From Leishmania infantum JPCM5 (lineage: Eukaryota; Euglenozoa; Kinetoplastea; Trypanosomatida; Trypanosomatidae): a stretch of 64,000 nt of DNA. The stretch's first letter is position 1; each line of letters begins with the position of its first letter. The notes under the pieces were generated by a model. It was not told the origin of the DNA. It worked only from the letters and a program-made list of their open reading frames with translations, and made no database searches. The translations under genes were made by a program, and so were the position numbers. Of the stretch, positions 51,301-61,141 are shown one piece after another. The stretch spans positions 385,843 through 449,842 of the forward strand of contig NC_009401.2 of the NCBI RefSeq assembly GCF_000002875.2, read 5' to 3'.

Positions 51301-53134
51301 GAGGGGGCTTGGGGTGCCGTTCATTGCAGGCATCGACCAGGCCTCGGTCCCAACAAACGTCTTGAAGCTGATGGACGCATACAGGTTCACGGACAGCTGC
51401 GCCTTCTACGTGGCGATGTGCCTCAACGTGTTTCTGCGCTACGGGTTCGTGCAGCGCTTCGGATGGAACCTGCAGAAGCTGAAGAGGTTCTTCGAGGTGG
51501 CCGCGACGTACTTCCGCGGCGGAAACCCGTTCCACAATCCGGTGCACGCCGTCGACGTCGTCATGGCGGCGCACCAGTGGCTCAACGAAGGGAGCACCGG
51601 CGCTGCACTTTCCGATGATGAGGCGATGACGTTTTTGTTCACCGCCACGGTGCAGCAGCTTGCTCACACAGGCGCCGACAACCGCCTGCTTGGACAGCTG
51701 AAACACCCGTACGCGATGCTCTGCAGTTACGCGTCGCCTCAGCAGGGTGCCACTGTCGCACTGGTGATGGCGCTGCTGAGTCGACCAGAGCTGCACTTCT
51801 TTCCTGTTCCCTTCCTCGCCACAGCTCACACTGCTGACGCCAGTGACGCTACCGACCCGGCCGTTGTAAAGGAGTGGACCACGAGCCGCGAGTCGCAGGT
51901 GTACGATATGCTGGCTGACCTTATCATGGCCACAGACGAGCGCAACCATGCCACGCTGAAGCAGAACATCGTGCGCATGGGGGAGGAGAACGCGCGGCGG
52001 CACGGCTGCATGTGTGCTTATACCCACACCGACCGCTCCTCCTCCCAGGCCGACACAGCGACGCGGCTGCTGTACCCGTCTCAGCCGGGCAACTTCTGTC
52101 TCGATTGCTGTGCGTACATCACTGATGCACACGTGCCCGACTTGCTGAAAGCGGTACTGCACTTTATCGACTTTGCGTACCTGTTCCGCCCTTACCAGGT
52201 TTATCTGTCCGGCAACGTCACCTACACGGCGGAGGTGTACCGGCAGAGCCAGCGGGAGTACCAACTGCTGCAACGCTTGCAGGAGCAGCAACTGCTAAGG
52301 GTCTTGACGGATGAGGCGGATAGGGAGAGGGTTGGAGAGGAAGTGCCGCGGAGGCGGTCTGGTGCTCAAAGCCCCGGCGCACCCTTCTCCGCGCCGGCGG
52401 TAACGTTTGCCACGGCGCTTCTGGCAGAGCAACAACCTTGGCGGCAAGGCGTTGCTCAAGCCTCCACCATGACCTCGCTGCAGCGCAGCGGCGATGAGGC
52501 CGTGGTAGCTGCGGACACCCCGCCGCCGTCGCGCCGTGTGGCGGACATGACGCTGCCGAGCGAGACGACAGCGCGTCGCCACTCCTCTATGCGTCCGCCG
52601 CTGCTGGCGCTGGACGGGCAGCTGATGCAGCAGGCGACTAGAATGCCACTGGACGAAGACGCTTCTGCTTCGAATGCGCTGGACAGTGCGACGAGCACAC
52701 AGCCCCTCAAGGGTCTCGGCCGCGATATTGTGCTCATTAGCCTGGAGGACTTGTGCTTGCCCTTCCTCGAGCAGCTATCCCCGTACATGCCGGAGGCGTG
52801 GGTGGCGGCGAGTTACCAGAACCATCAGCGGCTGATGAAGTCTCTTCCAACCCCGGAGAAGTTTGATGCGATCGTCAATCGGTTGCTCGGCATGGGCGAG
52901 GAAACAGAGGCTGAGAGGCTCGAGGAGGATATAAAGAAAGAGGGCGAGGCCGAGGATGAGGAGGCGGATTGGCTTGCTGCTGAGCGTCCGTTTACGCTAC
53001 CGTGGCGCCTGCTGCGTCCGATGCGCCCCATTGAAGCGGAGTGGACAGTGGACAAGGACAGTCTGGTGCGGCGTGTGGTGAGGGAGATCATGAGAGGGCC
53101 CGATCAGCTGCTGAAAGAAAGCGATGCGAGCTGA
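48359..53134 (+). CDS. Cyclic-nucleotide phosphodiesterase-like protein, probably inactive
   Basis: A 1591-residue protein starting MPGRSGSEAGGVAPSAE at 48359. The upstream open frame is leader. The first about 900 residues are Ser/Ala/Pro-rich and disordered, with a RRFS phospho-type motif near residue 920. A class I PDE fold lies at about 980-1290: FHNPVHAVDVVMAAHQW (catalytic His1059 and metal His1063 positions kept), then TATVQQLAHTGADNRLL, where the family has HDxxHxGxxN. The metal-binding His-Asp pair is therefore Gln1099-Gln1100, while His1103 remains. Later come DLIMATDERNH and HFIDFAYLFRP, where Asp1271 takes the place of the final metal Asp. A distal helix block (VLISLEDLCLPFLEQLSPYM), separated by a roughly 140-residue insert, corresponds to the region holding the invariant Gln of nucleotide binding, here apparently Glu. 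No FYVE or GAF domain is seen. Hydrolysis of cAMP is unlikely; a regulatory or scaffold role is inferred. Confidence 0.8.
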   Translation: MPGRSGSEAGGVAPSAELGAPLSATGATSARSSSGRSHPLHPSASASFCFGDAVPTHGQHALANAGEVAHLGRGGGQSQQSCPPTIIDTSATGPTAVGVSSLRCDFASPPAVLVAGVPMSSHAPTPNQSTPATDTRSVQLLEHLQQLLQSNVPTAMLQQWVSAQLLQAKSPATVARPPAAVVVVSSSSARPLAPTALPASALGQPTSPRIPGGSCPPRRPAPAVSFSIFTYPHCQTQQQQQLSPRQGSPLDRVNVSSEPSFTPSTIGCVCNANSGSAPSALTSAVDGGAVALAPAMCSATSVVATVPSKADIEAPLSGPSLPFLAGSAVVPSVERGGPCSTVNDPLASGAGNDNDSAEAHQRCSGEGLRKTSRLRRQHSQCRSLRNQSSNAGFSSPTAPSSGVWPATASCTGANMAPSTIILHSKSPSPAGSPTHRCIASALHSATKAAIHATTSQLVAAKQQNISLLLGERFSRHPQNLVRRVATPLVHVGSGSSGTSALSGATSGATFSQGRSRCERDFSADGDNSSLATANTVLERVEGPTGSLVAPQTRFPSLASAPLKVAEGGAAGAAAGFLARRAPLPSMAAAASASDPARKLPARRLSRAITPPSLLMTAMDVAESGSSGVSSLQGNGTVSDDHSAVSNAPCGSNDAAAAAPPPLPASAESASIHRCTDSIPSEQPANAEAEAQLKLLLQRDRPSSTLSAVMAARPLTAATEAASGDAPEPVAATEVPDVISLIAVDTEGASVPCTPFREPSSHTNSSLLSGGDSHQLPRWWGGAAAHDGERYHLPHRGTILTLPAVNASATPFAWAQPPNMDSHAPGLETSLSQLAPLPSTVIQGTRQASVTLRRATSLVSNASSHLGCAGATRGHGAATLLDVAGQDSLSLHDDVPSFNSSHTAGMSSIGDGVNGNRLRRFSVLHLSRSSMNGGVDPMDGVMPSFILDDINGAQRRSGPHFLRSFCRHTPVRVTESVTREALRGLGVPFIAGIDQASVPTNVLKLMDAYRFTDSCAFYVAMCLNVFLRYGFVQRFGWNLQKLKRFFEVAATYFRGGNPFHNPVHAVDVVMAAHQWLNEGSTGAALSDDEAMTFLFTATVQQLAHTGADNRLLGQLKHPYAMLCSYASPQQGATVALVMALLSRPELHFFPVPFLATAHTADASDATDPAVVKEWTTSRESQVYDMLADLIMATDERNHATLKQNIVRMGEENARRHGCMCAYTHTDRSSSQADTATRLLYPSQPGNFCLDCCAYITDAHVPDLLKAVLHFIDFAYLFRPYQVYLSGNVTYTAEVYRQSQREYQLLQRLQEQQLLRVLTDEADRERVGEEVPRRRSGAQSPGAPFSAPAVTFATALLAEQQPWRQGVAQASTMTSLQRSGDEAVVAADTPPPSRRVADMTLPSETTARRHSSMRPPLLALDGQLMQQATRMPLDEDASASNALDSATSTQPLKGLGRDIVLISLEDLCLPFLEQLSPYMPEAWVAASYQNHQRLMKSLPTPEKFDAIVNRLLGMGEETEAERLEEDIKKEGEAEDEEADWLAAERPFTLPWRLLRPMRPIEAEWTVDKDSLVRRVVREIMRGPDQLLKESDAS

Positions 53135-55792
53135 GGCGTGGAGTAGGAGAGGGGCTAGGGAGAGGGGACTGACTGGCCGTCGTTCATCTCCGACCGTTGC
53201 GGGCTCCCCTCGGCCTCTTTCTCTGAGCTGGCAGCCGGCCCTACGCATACGCTGGCGAACGCGAACACGGGTACGTACGTATGCATAAACGCTCACACCC
53301 AAGCAAACAGATGCGCACGCCTTTTGCCATAGATGTACACTACCGGGTGTGAGGAGCGCACACGCGTCAGACTGTTTTGCATCTTCTGTTTTGTTCGTTC
53401 TTCTATCTATGTGTGTGTCTCTTTCCCCCCTCTCGCCCTTCTTTCCCTCTTTACCCACCACGACTGTGGGCCCCAGCCACGGTGCACCTCCGAGGTATAT
53501 CCGTGTCTGCGTATGTCCTCCTCTCTCTGTTTTTTGTATTTCGTTTCTATGACTGTCGTTTCCCGTGGGGTGCTGCCTCTGCGCGCGCCCCTCTCCCTCC
53601 CTCTCTCCCTCTGCCTGTGCCGACGGCGTCGTGTGATACGCCCCGCCATACATGCTCCGCTCTTCTTTGCCTTCATTGCCTTCATTGAATTAAACCATGT
53701 AGGGTCCACCCACGCGGGCTTTCGGGGTTGATGTCGCCTCTGGTTGCCCCTCCTTGCGTGTGCGCTGCTTGCATCACCATGCGGCCGTGCACCCATTCCT
53801 CCTCTTGTTCTCTGTTTTTATCGACTTCGCCTCCTCCTCTCTCCTCTCTCTTTTCCCTTCGACGCGTGCGCTCTGGGGCCATTCTTACGATGTGTCGTCC
53901 GTCAGGTCGTATGATCCAAAACGGGGTCATGGTATCTACGCTGCTGCTCGTGCTCTTCCTACGCCCCCCTCCCCCCCCACACACCGTGCCAGCGGTCTCT
54001 CCCCGTCTTCCTCCCCATCGCAACAACATTACCATCACCCCCCCCCCCCAACGGCCACGTGGTCTTTTTACAGCCTTTCGTCACGTCTCTGGTTCTTTTC
54101 GCTGTTTTTTGAGGATGTCTGATCACGGCTTTCGCATCTTCCTTTGGTGTGTTGTGTCGTTGTGCCGTTGTGCTGTTCAAGCGCGCCGATGTGTTGATGC
54201 CCTTCTCTCTCTATTCACGGTGCTGCCACCGTCTCTCTCTTCTATTTTCCTTTTTTCCTTCTGTTTCGTTTTTCCTGTCTCTGTTTCTCGTGGAGGTGTA
54301 CGAGCAACGGGCAGGCTGGGCGGTGCGAGGGGTGCGCCAGAGGAGGGGATGCCGATGCTGTGCGCTGATTCCTCCCCGCCCCTCCTTCTCTGTCTCTCCC
54401 CCTTGGGACATGGGCTGCGATGGAAAGCGGGACGCACGCACAGACATACACACGCAGGCAGAGAAGAGAAGGGGGGGGGGGCGGGGGACAGTGATGCTGG
54501 GCAAAGTGCTTGTCAAGAATGAGGGCCCCACTCAAACTCCTGCGTACCCTTTCACACCTATCCATGCCCTGCGACTTTTGCTCTTCGCCATCCTCGTTGG
54601 ATGGCGGGAGGTGGCGTCGGTGGGTGTGCGACAGGCACGGCGTCGTCCTCTCTCTCTCTCTGTGTGTCTCTGAGTCTCCTTGCACACGAACCGAATAGAC
54701 AAAGATGCACAGCAGCGCATGTGCAACGGCGCGATGGCAGCGAAGCACCGCATCGGGGGGGGGAGGGTGACGGTGGGCGCGGTGTGTGTGTGTGTGTGTC
54801 ACGTATGGGCTGTGGAAAGGGTATCGCCCTTCCATGCATTCAAGTTGGGACTTGTCGTCCATAACCACCCCATCGGGCGGATGACGCATAGGGGGGGGTT
54901 TCGAGCATCATCGAAGGCCCTAAGCATGCGAGCGTTCGCTAGCCCTTCTCCTCCCTTTCCCCAACCCCCTCCCTCGCGAACACGGCGCCGCGACGTGGCC
55001 TTCACGCTTGTCTTTACGTCAGATGCACTCTTATCATCCCAGCTTGCTGGCTTTCTCTTCGTTGCTACTCGTCACACCTTCCTTCCCTCCTCGCTACGCT
55101 TGCTCCTCCGTCTTGTTTTCCGTTCACACGCAGGTGCTGCACATCTGCTTCACGAGGAGCGTGCGCGTGCCAACCGCCGCACAAGTCTTCGCACCCGCAT
55201 ACATAGACGCGCAGTCACACATCAGACACGCCTGTACGTAAGGCACTCACACCGTCACACTCGCTACTGCGCGGCTTCCTTTACCATCGCGCCTTGTTGC
55301 TCTCACGTTAGCGCTGTCTTGACCGCTCTCCCTGTCTGTCTGTCTTCCTCTCTCCCTCGCTGACGCCCTCGCCTCGCGGAGGACTTTGTGCTACGCAGCG
55401 GGCATACCGTTGGCTAGCTAAGGTGAGGGTGCGTCAGAAAGGAGACACCGACGAGGGGAGGGAAGGGTGGAGGGGAAGAGCAGCACATGGGCCGCCATGC
55501 ATATAGACGACTGCATGTGTGATTGAGTCTGCATCGGTGTGTCTGTCTGTCTCGCTCTCTTCCCCCAACGTGAGTCTTCCTGCCTCGGCTGCCGCAAAAA
55601 AACAACAACCAAAGGCTTTGTTTTGTTCTTGTGATTCGCTGCCCCGTGTGTGTGTCTGTCTCGCCATCTCTCTGTGCTCCGTGGGCCCTTTCTACTCCGT
55701 GGCCCTCACCTGATCCCGTCGCTTAGCGCGGCGATCAGCTGCCACTCCCTCTCTCTTCCTCTCTCGCGCCCTCCTGAGCAGGCGTATCGACC
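53135..55792. other. Long intergenic region between the PDE-like and BTB genes
   Basis: 2.66 kb with no supported gene. It contains CT-rich tracts (53400-53620, 53800-53870, 54950-55120, 55310-55370, 55740-55780), C-runs near 53970 and 54030-54050, and G-runs near 54472-54482, 54756-54763 and 54890-54898. Frames here are low-complexity. Confidence 0.78.
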
Positions 55793-58700
55793 ATGCTTGA
55801 GCAAACTTATCCCTCAGCCTGGACAGCGCCGTCGTCGCCGCCGCCGCCGCCAATGGCAGTCTCTCGCTCCCTTTCGGGGGTTCACACAACGGCGACAACA
55901 GTGGCGAGCGCCTCCTTGCCTTCCACAACCGGCACCACCGCGGCTTACTGCTCCACCGCGCAGTCCTACACGCTCGCCGACGCCGGTCACGGAACTCTAG
56001 GCAGCGTCCTTGGCGGCGTTCATGACATCAGTGCCAGTCGGTCTCCCCCTGCGACAGCGACGGCCGAGGATGCCGGCGCCGCGTCTCTTGTCTCACGCCT
56101 GCGCGCAGAAGCTGTGTCTCGAAAGATGCCGCGGCTACTGCGGTGCCACGCGATGACACCGATGCTTCTCTCCTCCGGCGAGCTGATGACGTGGGAGCAG
56201 CCCGTTCTGTCGGCGGCGTCTTCCCTGCCCGCTGCGACGGCAGCGACGGCAACATCGGTCGTCAGCCCCCCCACACCCAACGCTGTGCCTCCTGCAAGCT
56301 TCTTCCAGACTCCGCCTCCTCCTACGCCACCAACACCTGTACCACAGCAGCAGACACAGCAGCGTGAGCTGAGGCTGCTGCGATGTGTCCGGCGCAGCGG
56401 TGTGCCGCTCATCGAGCAGTTGCAGCAGCGGTGCCGCACCGCCACGGGACTCACGCAGCGCCTCGTGGCGCCGCAACGCTCACCACGTGCCTCAGGCGAC
56501 TCTGCTGAGTCGCCATCACACGCGGCGGCGGCGGTTGTAATGCGGCAGCCGTGCGACTCACTCTCGGCGCCTCTGTCGCCTATTTCCTTTCCATTTGGAG
56601 GTCATTCAGGGCCGGCGTCGATGCTGGGGCTGCACTCGTCTGCCGAGTTACTGTCCCCGGGGACGCGTCAGTTGCACTGGTCCAAGCGAGGGAGGGTGCT
56701 TGCGGCTCCCCGCGCCAGCAGCGACGCGGATGACCGACAGAGCCCCAGTGCTCGCGAAAGTGGGCTGCTCGGCAGCGTCCGTGGCGGACAGCAAGAGGAG
56801 AGCCACAGCAGCGCCCCTGGAACCTGCGTGAGTCTCAGAGAACCGAGCGAGCTTAGCAGAGATGACCACGACAGAGGCATGGGCACTGAAGATGGTGCAT
56901 TGCATCGCGTAAGTCTTTCAACCCCGCTTCTCTTCCTGGCTCCGTCTTCTCCCTCCGCGGACGCCGACGCCGCCGCGTCGTCGGTTGCGAGCACAGCTGG
57001 AACAACGTTGGCTCATTCAACTACCGAGCCGGCGCACGACACGTGCAACTTGCCCCGCTCTTACTCACGACCCTCCGGCACTCGTTACCATCCCCAAACG
57101 CCTCGAAAGGGGCATACTGACGTTGTCCCATCTCACTTGGTGGATCACCCCTTGTTGAGCCGCCCGCCGCCCTTATCGTCGGCTGAGGCCGCACAGGGCC
57201 TACTCTGCCCGCCCCGCAACGGACGTGCTTCTGCCACCGCTACTGCGCCTCACGCTCGGGACAGCCGCCCTCTCACCTTTCACAGCCGCGAGGGCGGCGT
57301 GCCGAGTCTGTCGCCGTCACGCTGGCCTTCCACGTTGCAAGCGCACTCATCTATTTCGTTGCCTTCCTCGGCAGCAGGAGCAGCGGCAGTGCCGTTGATG
57401 AGCAGCGCACAGCCAGGCCCCTCTCCGACCATGTCACAGCAGCAACAGCAGCAGCAACACTCGCTTCTATTCGCCGTTCTCCCTACCATGTCGGTGATTC
57501 CTTCATCGCGGAGCATGCCAGGGGCGACTACTGAGATGCCCGCAGCTGGGGGAAGTGACTCTTCTACACCGCCGCTGGTGTTCACCGCGATCGAGCCCGC
57601 CTCCGCGGACATGCGTTCCACTAGCGGCGCCCAGTACCTCTCCCAAGAGATGCAGCCGGCCTCCAGGTCGTCCTCTACAGCCAGCGTGTTTCCACATCTA
57701 GCGCACGGTAACGGTCGCGGTGGAAGCCCAGCGCGTGCGTTCATGCTCCAGCAGCACCCTTTCTCCGAGCCTGTGGTAGCCACATCCGCGCTTGCCACGT
57801 CGTTGCTGCCATCTCGCACCGCTACACCGCCAGGCATCGCGGGCAGCTCGCACGATCGCATCGCGCATGTCGACCCTTCTGCCACGACACCTCGAGGCAC
57901 GTCGGACGCCGCTGTGGTGGGCAGTGATAGGCCCCGCTGCGCTCATCCGCCTCACAGTCATCCACCAAAAGGGGCGGTGGTCGCAGCGGCGGCCGTAGCC
58001 TCTGCAGCGGCGTCGCCGTTTCGCTCCTCCGTTTTGCGGCATCAGCAACCGCCTCCGTTGCTCTTGAAGCCGGCAGAGGGGCACCATCGACCAGGGATGC
58101 CACCACCGCTGCCTTCCCTCCCAGCTATGTCGCATGCCTGCGAGACACCGTCACGCCGCCAACAGCGACCGCCGGCAGAGCGGCGCTGTGTCACGACAGG
58201 TGGGCACGCCAGACAGCCAGAGACGGCGGTGGGCGGAACGGTGAGGGCGGCCGCAGAGATGATGGTGGTGCCGTCCGCGGACATGGCAATGCTGCTCGTG
58301 GTGCCTGGAGGTGTATCCTCGGTGCCGGCCGCCTCCATTGCTGCCATGACTGGCTCCTCTGGGGACGCGCCAAGCTGGGGCAGTGATACCCATGCCGATG
58401 CTGCCCTGGCCCTCATCGAGGACGTCGTGGAAGGGGGCTCCAGCGAGGAGGGGCGGCTCGTAGCACCTGGTCGGCGCGTGGGCGGCGACGATGGCGGCGC
58501 AGGATCAGCCGAGACCGCCACCGAGAAGGTGGTTACCTACTTCCCGATTCAGAAGTCCGTATTGGCGCAGCGCAGCGCCTACTTTGCTGCCCTTCTTGAC
58601 GAGGGCAGCGGCTGCGGCCCATATGTGCGCAGCACCCCGGACGAGTACGTGGATCTCACAAGCCTGCTGCCACTGCCGACAATAGCGGAACCAGCAGAGG

Positions 58701-61141
58701 CGCGGGATGCCCATCTGTGCAGGGCTGGTGGCGCGGGCGGGCCATGCCCCATGACGGCGAGGATACTGCACGTGTGGCGCCGCCCAGATCACCTCCGCAG
58801 AGGCCCCGCGGCTGCCAAAGCTTCTGAAGATGCCGAGCCTGCCCGTTCCGTGGCGACGGCCCACCGCCAGCGCGTTCCCGTGTACTACATCCCAACCCCG
58901 GAGACGGTGGCGTGCTTCACGGACGATAGTAGCGGTGCCCGCCTCGGCCGCAGTGGCGCGCACTCTCGCATCGGCACTGGTGACCCTGCGGCGGCTTCCA
59001 CTGCGCCGACCCTCTCGCACGCTTGTGTGTGCCAGCTGCTTCACTACTTGCACACCGGCGTGCTCCCCATCTTCTATCAGCTGCCAGGGAGGACAGAAGT
59101 CACTGAGAGGGAGTCGACTGCTGCCGCCGGGATCGCCAGCCTGCAGTCCGACGCCCTTCGCAATGGCTTCGCTAACGACTACGCGGCAGTGCTGTGGATG
59201 GGGCTCTATACCGGCCTCTCCTCCCTCACCTCGTCGATGCTTAAGCTACTCTGGCATTTTTTGGCGCTGTCGCGCGACGTGTGGCCGTACTGGATCGCAG
59301 CAGCGCATTGGCGCGTGCCGGAGATGCAGCTCATCTGCGAGGCATGGATAGAGCAGCATCTGTGCGCAATGCTGCGAGCATCAACGGCGCAGGGGCTGTG
59401 GCGTGGACTGCGTCTCGATCAGGTGCAGATGCTAGTGAGTCTGCGCAAGAAAGCACTTGATGCGGAGGCGGAGGCGCGGGCCGCGCAGGCGAGCCCGATG
59501 GCAAGTAACGCGTCGCCTCGCTATTTGCGCGGGCGCACCACCACCGTCGGTGGCGCTGCTGCGGAAGCGTCGATGAGCACCACCACCACCACGATGCCGT
59601 CGTTTCTGCGGGAGCAGATGAACGACAGCGACGCCGCAAGCAGCGTTGACGATAGCGGGCCGGTAAGCGAGGAGGCGGCAGAGCAGCGCCGTGCGCAGTT
59701 CTCGCTGAGACCTCCAGCGCCTCCCGTTGCTACCATCGGGTGGCCAGCTGAGGTGCTGAGGTACCAACAGCCGCACCCTCTGCGCCTCCGCGGCGGCAGT
59801 GGCAGTGACAGTGGCGTTGGTACACCGAGCTTCTCGTCCTTGCAACCTGGTGCTGGTCGGGTTTCTTCTGTTGACAATCCCCGAGTATCACCGACTACCG
59901 AGGTCGTTCCAGTCCTGAGCCGAGACGCGGAAGCATCTCCCTCTCGCCCTCCTCTGGAGTCGCCGTCCCCGTTCGCCTTGCCAACGCCGCCGCCCGCGCT
60001 CGCTATTCCGCCTGCGCTCGCTACGCCGCTGGCTTTCGACGGTGTCTCATCCCCGGGTGCGATGGCTGGAGTCGCCAGCGCCCCTTTCAGCCGCCAAAGC
60101 AGTCGCGCCAGCACGCCCCTCTTCGCCTCCAGCGCCGCTGCGGCCGTGCGGCGCTTTCGGGGCTTCAGTGGTCGCCCCGCTGCTCTCAGGGTGGCGACAA
60201 CAACGGCTACGCCTGGCATCCCGTCGTCCGCGGCACTGACGTTCGACGACTTGAGCGGCGCGGACGGCGCACAGGCGGCCGAGGGCGCTGGCAACACGGC
60301 GGCGATCGCCGGGGGCGCTCGAGGACACCGAACGGACCTAGGAGGCGGAGGAGAGAGCGGCGCAATGATGAGCGGCGCTGGACTGACTAGTCGCATGGAA
60401 ACGCCTTCTGCAGCCAACACTGCCGTCGCTTTTCGAACGCTGGTAACCACCGGAGACGCTGCCGTTCCCCGGTCGGAGGCAGCCGATTTGCCCACGCTTG
60501 CGCAGGCCAACATCCCTGCCCGCGCCAACGCTGAGATGTCGCGCACCACGCCGTTCCGATCTCCGCTAACCACACGCGGCGTCCATGATCTTTTCAACGA
60601 CTCTCGCGCCGAGCCGCGCAGTCCGTCGCGGCTGCACGTTGCGTACCCGCCGATTACCTCTGCCAACGCCTACTACACCACTCCACCCAATGGGGTGGCG
60701 ATACAGCCCACGCTGCAGGTACTCGCAGACGGAGCCTGGGCCATCGGCGGCTGCGGCCGGCTTTACACAGCTGAGACACGCGAAGAGCTGGATAAGCGAC
60801 AGGCCTACTGGTACCGCGCTGAGTGGGAGCAGCAACAGCAGCTTCCGTCGGCGGCACTCTTGACAGAAACTGAAGTGCTGGAGCGTCTCTGGACGTGGTG
60901 GCGGGCTCGCACTGAGGACTCATCGAATCAGCCGACCGAGATGGAGGTGCGCGCGGTGGTTGAGATGCTGCAGAAGGTTCGCCTCAGTGGCGCACAAGCT
61001 TCGCTGCCGTGCACGTCCTCGCGCGATGACTCGGCGTACGACGGCTTCAGGGCACTCTTGGACGAAGAGCAACGTTGCCCGGTCGCAAGTAAAGTGGGTC
61101 TGCCCAACGCTGCTGCTGCTACGGTGCAGCCGCCACTCTAG
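55793..61141 (+). CDS. Large BTB/POZ-like domain protein
   Basis: A 1782-residue protein starting MLEQTYPSAWTAPSSPPPP. The first about 900 residues are Ser/Ala/Pro/Thr-rich with poly-Pro and poly-Gln (a CAG run at about 57437), and are probably disordered. A BTB-like module starts at about residue 913: VVTYFPIQKSVLAQRSAYFAA matches the hxxVLxxRSxYF signature. About 100 residues of insert follow, then ACVCQLLHYLHTGVLP (about 1075-1090), the 'L-x-Y-x-Y-T-G' strand-helix of BTB. Next come YAAVLWMGLYTGLSSLTSSM and WPYWIAAAHWRVPEMQLICE (about 1163-1182), matching the closing BTB/BACK helices. The rest is again low complexity, except a conserved-looking C-terminus (residues 1600-1730: PNGVAIQPTLQVLADGAWAI; LDKRQAYWYRAEWEQ; VLERLWTWWRARTED). 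BTB domains dimerise and often recruit cullin-3, so a ubiquitin-ligase adaptor role is possible but not shown. Confidence 0.7.
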   Translation: MLEQTYPSAWTAPSSPPPPPMAVSRSLSGVHTTATTVASASLPSTTGTTAAYCSTAQSYTLADAGHGTLGSVLGGVHDISASRSPPATATAEDAGAASLVSRLRAEAVSRKMPRLLRCHAMTPMLLSSGELMTWEQPVLSAASSLPAATAATATSVVSPPTPNAVPPASFFQTPPPPTPPTPVPQQQTQQRELRLLRCVRRSGVPLIEQLQQRCRTATGLTQRLVAPQRSPRASGDSAESPSHAAAAVVMRQPCDSLSAPLSPISFPFGGHSGPASMLGLHSSAELLSPGTRQLHWSKRGRVLAAPRASSDADDRQSPSARESGLLGSVRGGQQEESHSSAPGTCVSLREPSELSRDDHDRGMGTEDGALHRVSLSTPLLFLAPSSPSADADAAASSVASTAGTTLAHSTTEPAHDTCNLPRSYSRPSGTRYHPQTPRKGHTDVVPSHLVDHPLLSRPPPLSSAEAAQGLLCPPRNGRASATATAPHARDSRPLTFHSREGGVPSLSPSRWPSTLQAHSSISLPSSAAGAAAVPLMSSAQPGPSPTMSQQQQQQQHSLLFAVLPTMSVIPSSRSMPGATTEMPAAGGSDSSTPPLVFTAIEPASADMRSTSGAQYLSQEMQPASRSSSTASVFPHLAHGNGRGGSPARAFMLQQHPFSEPVVATSALATSLLPSRTATPPGIAGSSHDRIAHVDPSATTPRGTSDAAVVGSDRPRCAHPPHSHPPKGAVVAAAAVASAAASPFRSSVLRHQQPPPLLLKPAEGHHRPGMPPPLPSLPAMSHACETPSRRQQRPPAERRCVTTGGHARQPETAVGGTVRAAAEMMVVPSADMAMLLVVPGGVSSVPAASIAAMTGSSGDAPSWGSDTHADAALALIEDVVEGGSSEEGRLVAPGRRVGGDDGGAGSAETATEKVVTYFPIQKSVLAQRSAYFAALLDEGSGCGPYVRSTPDEYVDLTSLLPLPTIAEPAEARDAHLCRAGGAGGPCPMTARILHVWRRPDHLRRGPAAAKASEDAEPARSVATAHRQRVPVYYIPTPETVACFTDDSSGARLGRSGAHSRIGTGDPAAASTAPTLSHACVCQLLHYLHTGVLPIFYQLPGRTEVTERESTAAAGIASLQSDALRNGFANDYAAVLWMGLYTGLSSLTSSMLKLLWHFLALSRDVWPYWIAAAHWRVPEMQLICEAWIEQHLCAMLRASTAQGLWRGLRLDQVQMLVSLRKKALDAEAEARAAQASPMASNASPRYLRGRTTTVGGAAAEASMSTTTTTMPSFLREQMNDSDAASSVDDSGPVSEEAAEQRRAQFSLRPPAPPVATIGWPAEVLRYQQPHPLRLRGGSGSDSGVGTPSFSSLQPGAGRVSSVDNPRVSPTTEVVPVLSRDAEASPSRPPLESPSPFALPTPPPALAIPPALATPLAFDGVSSPGAMAGVASAPFSRQSSRASTPLFASSAAAAVRRFRGFSGRPAALRVATTTATPGIPSSAALTFDDLSGADGAQAAEGAGNTAAIAGGARGHRTDLGGGGESGAMMSGAGLTSRMETPSAANTAVAFRTLVTTGDAAVPRSEAADLPTLAQANIPARANAEMSRTTPFRSPLTTRGVHDLFNDSRAEPRSPSRLHVAYPPITSANAYYTTPPNGVAIQPTLQVLADGAWAIGGCGRLYTAETREELDKRQAYWYRAEWEQQQQLPSAALLTETEVLERLWTWWRARTEDSSNQPTEMEVRAVVEMLQKVRLSGAQASLPCTSSRDDSAYDGFRALLDEEQRCPVASKVGLPNAAAATVQPPL

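Noticed and set aside
54680..55363. 227-codon frame upstream of the BTB gene
   Set aside because: Low-complexity Arg/Ser/His/Leu sequence spanning splice tracts; no motif.
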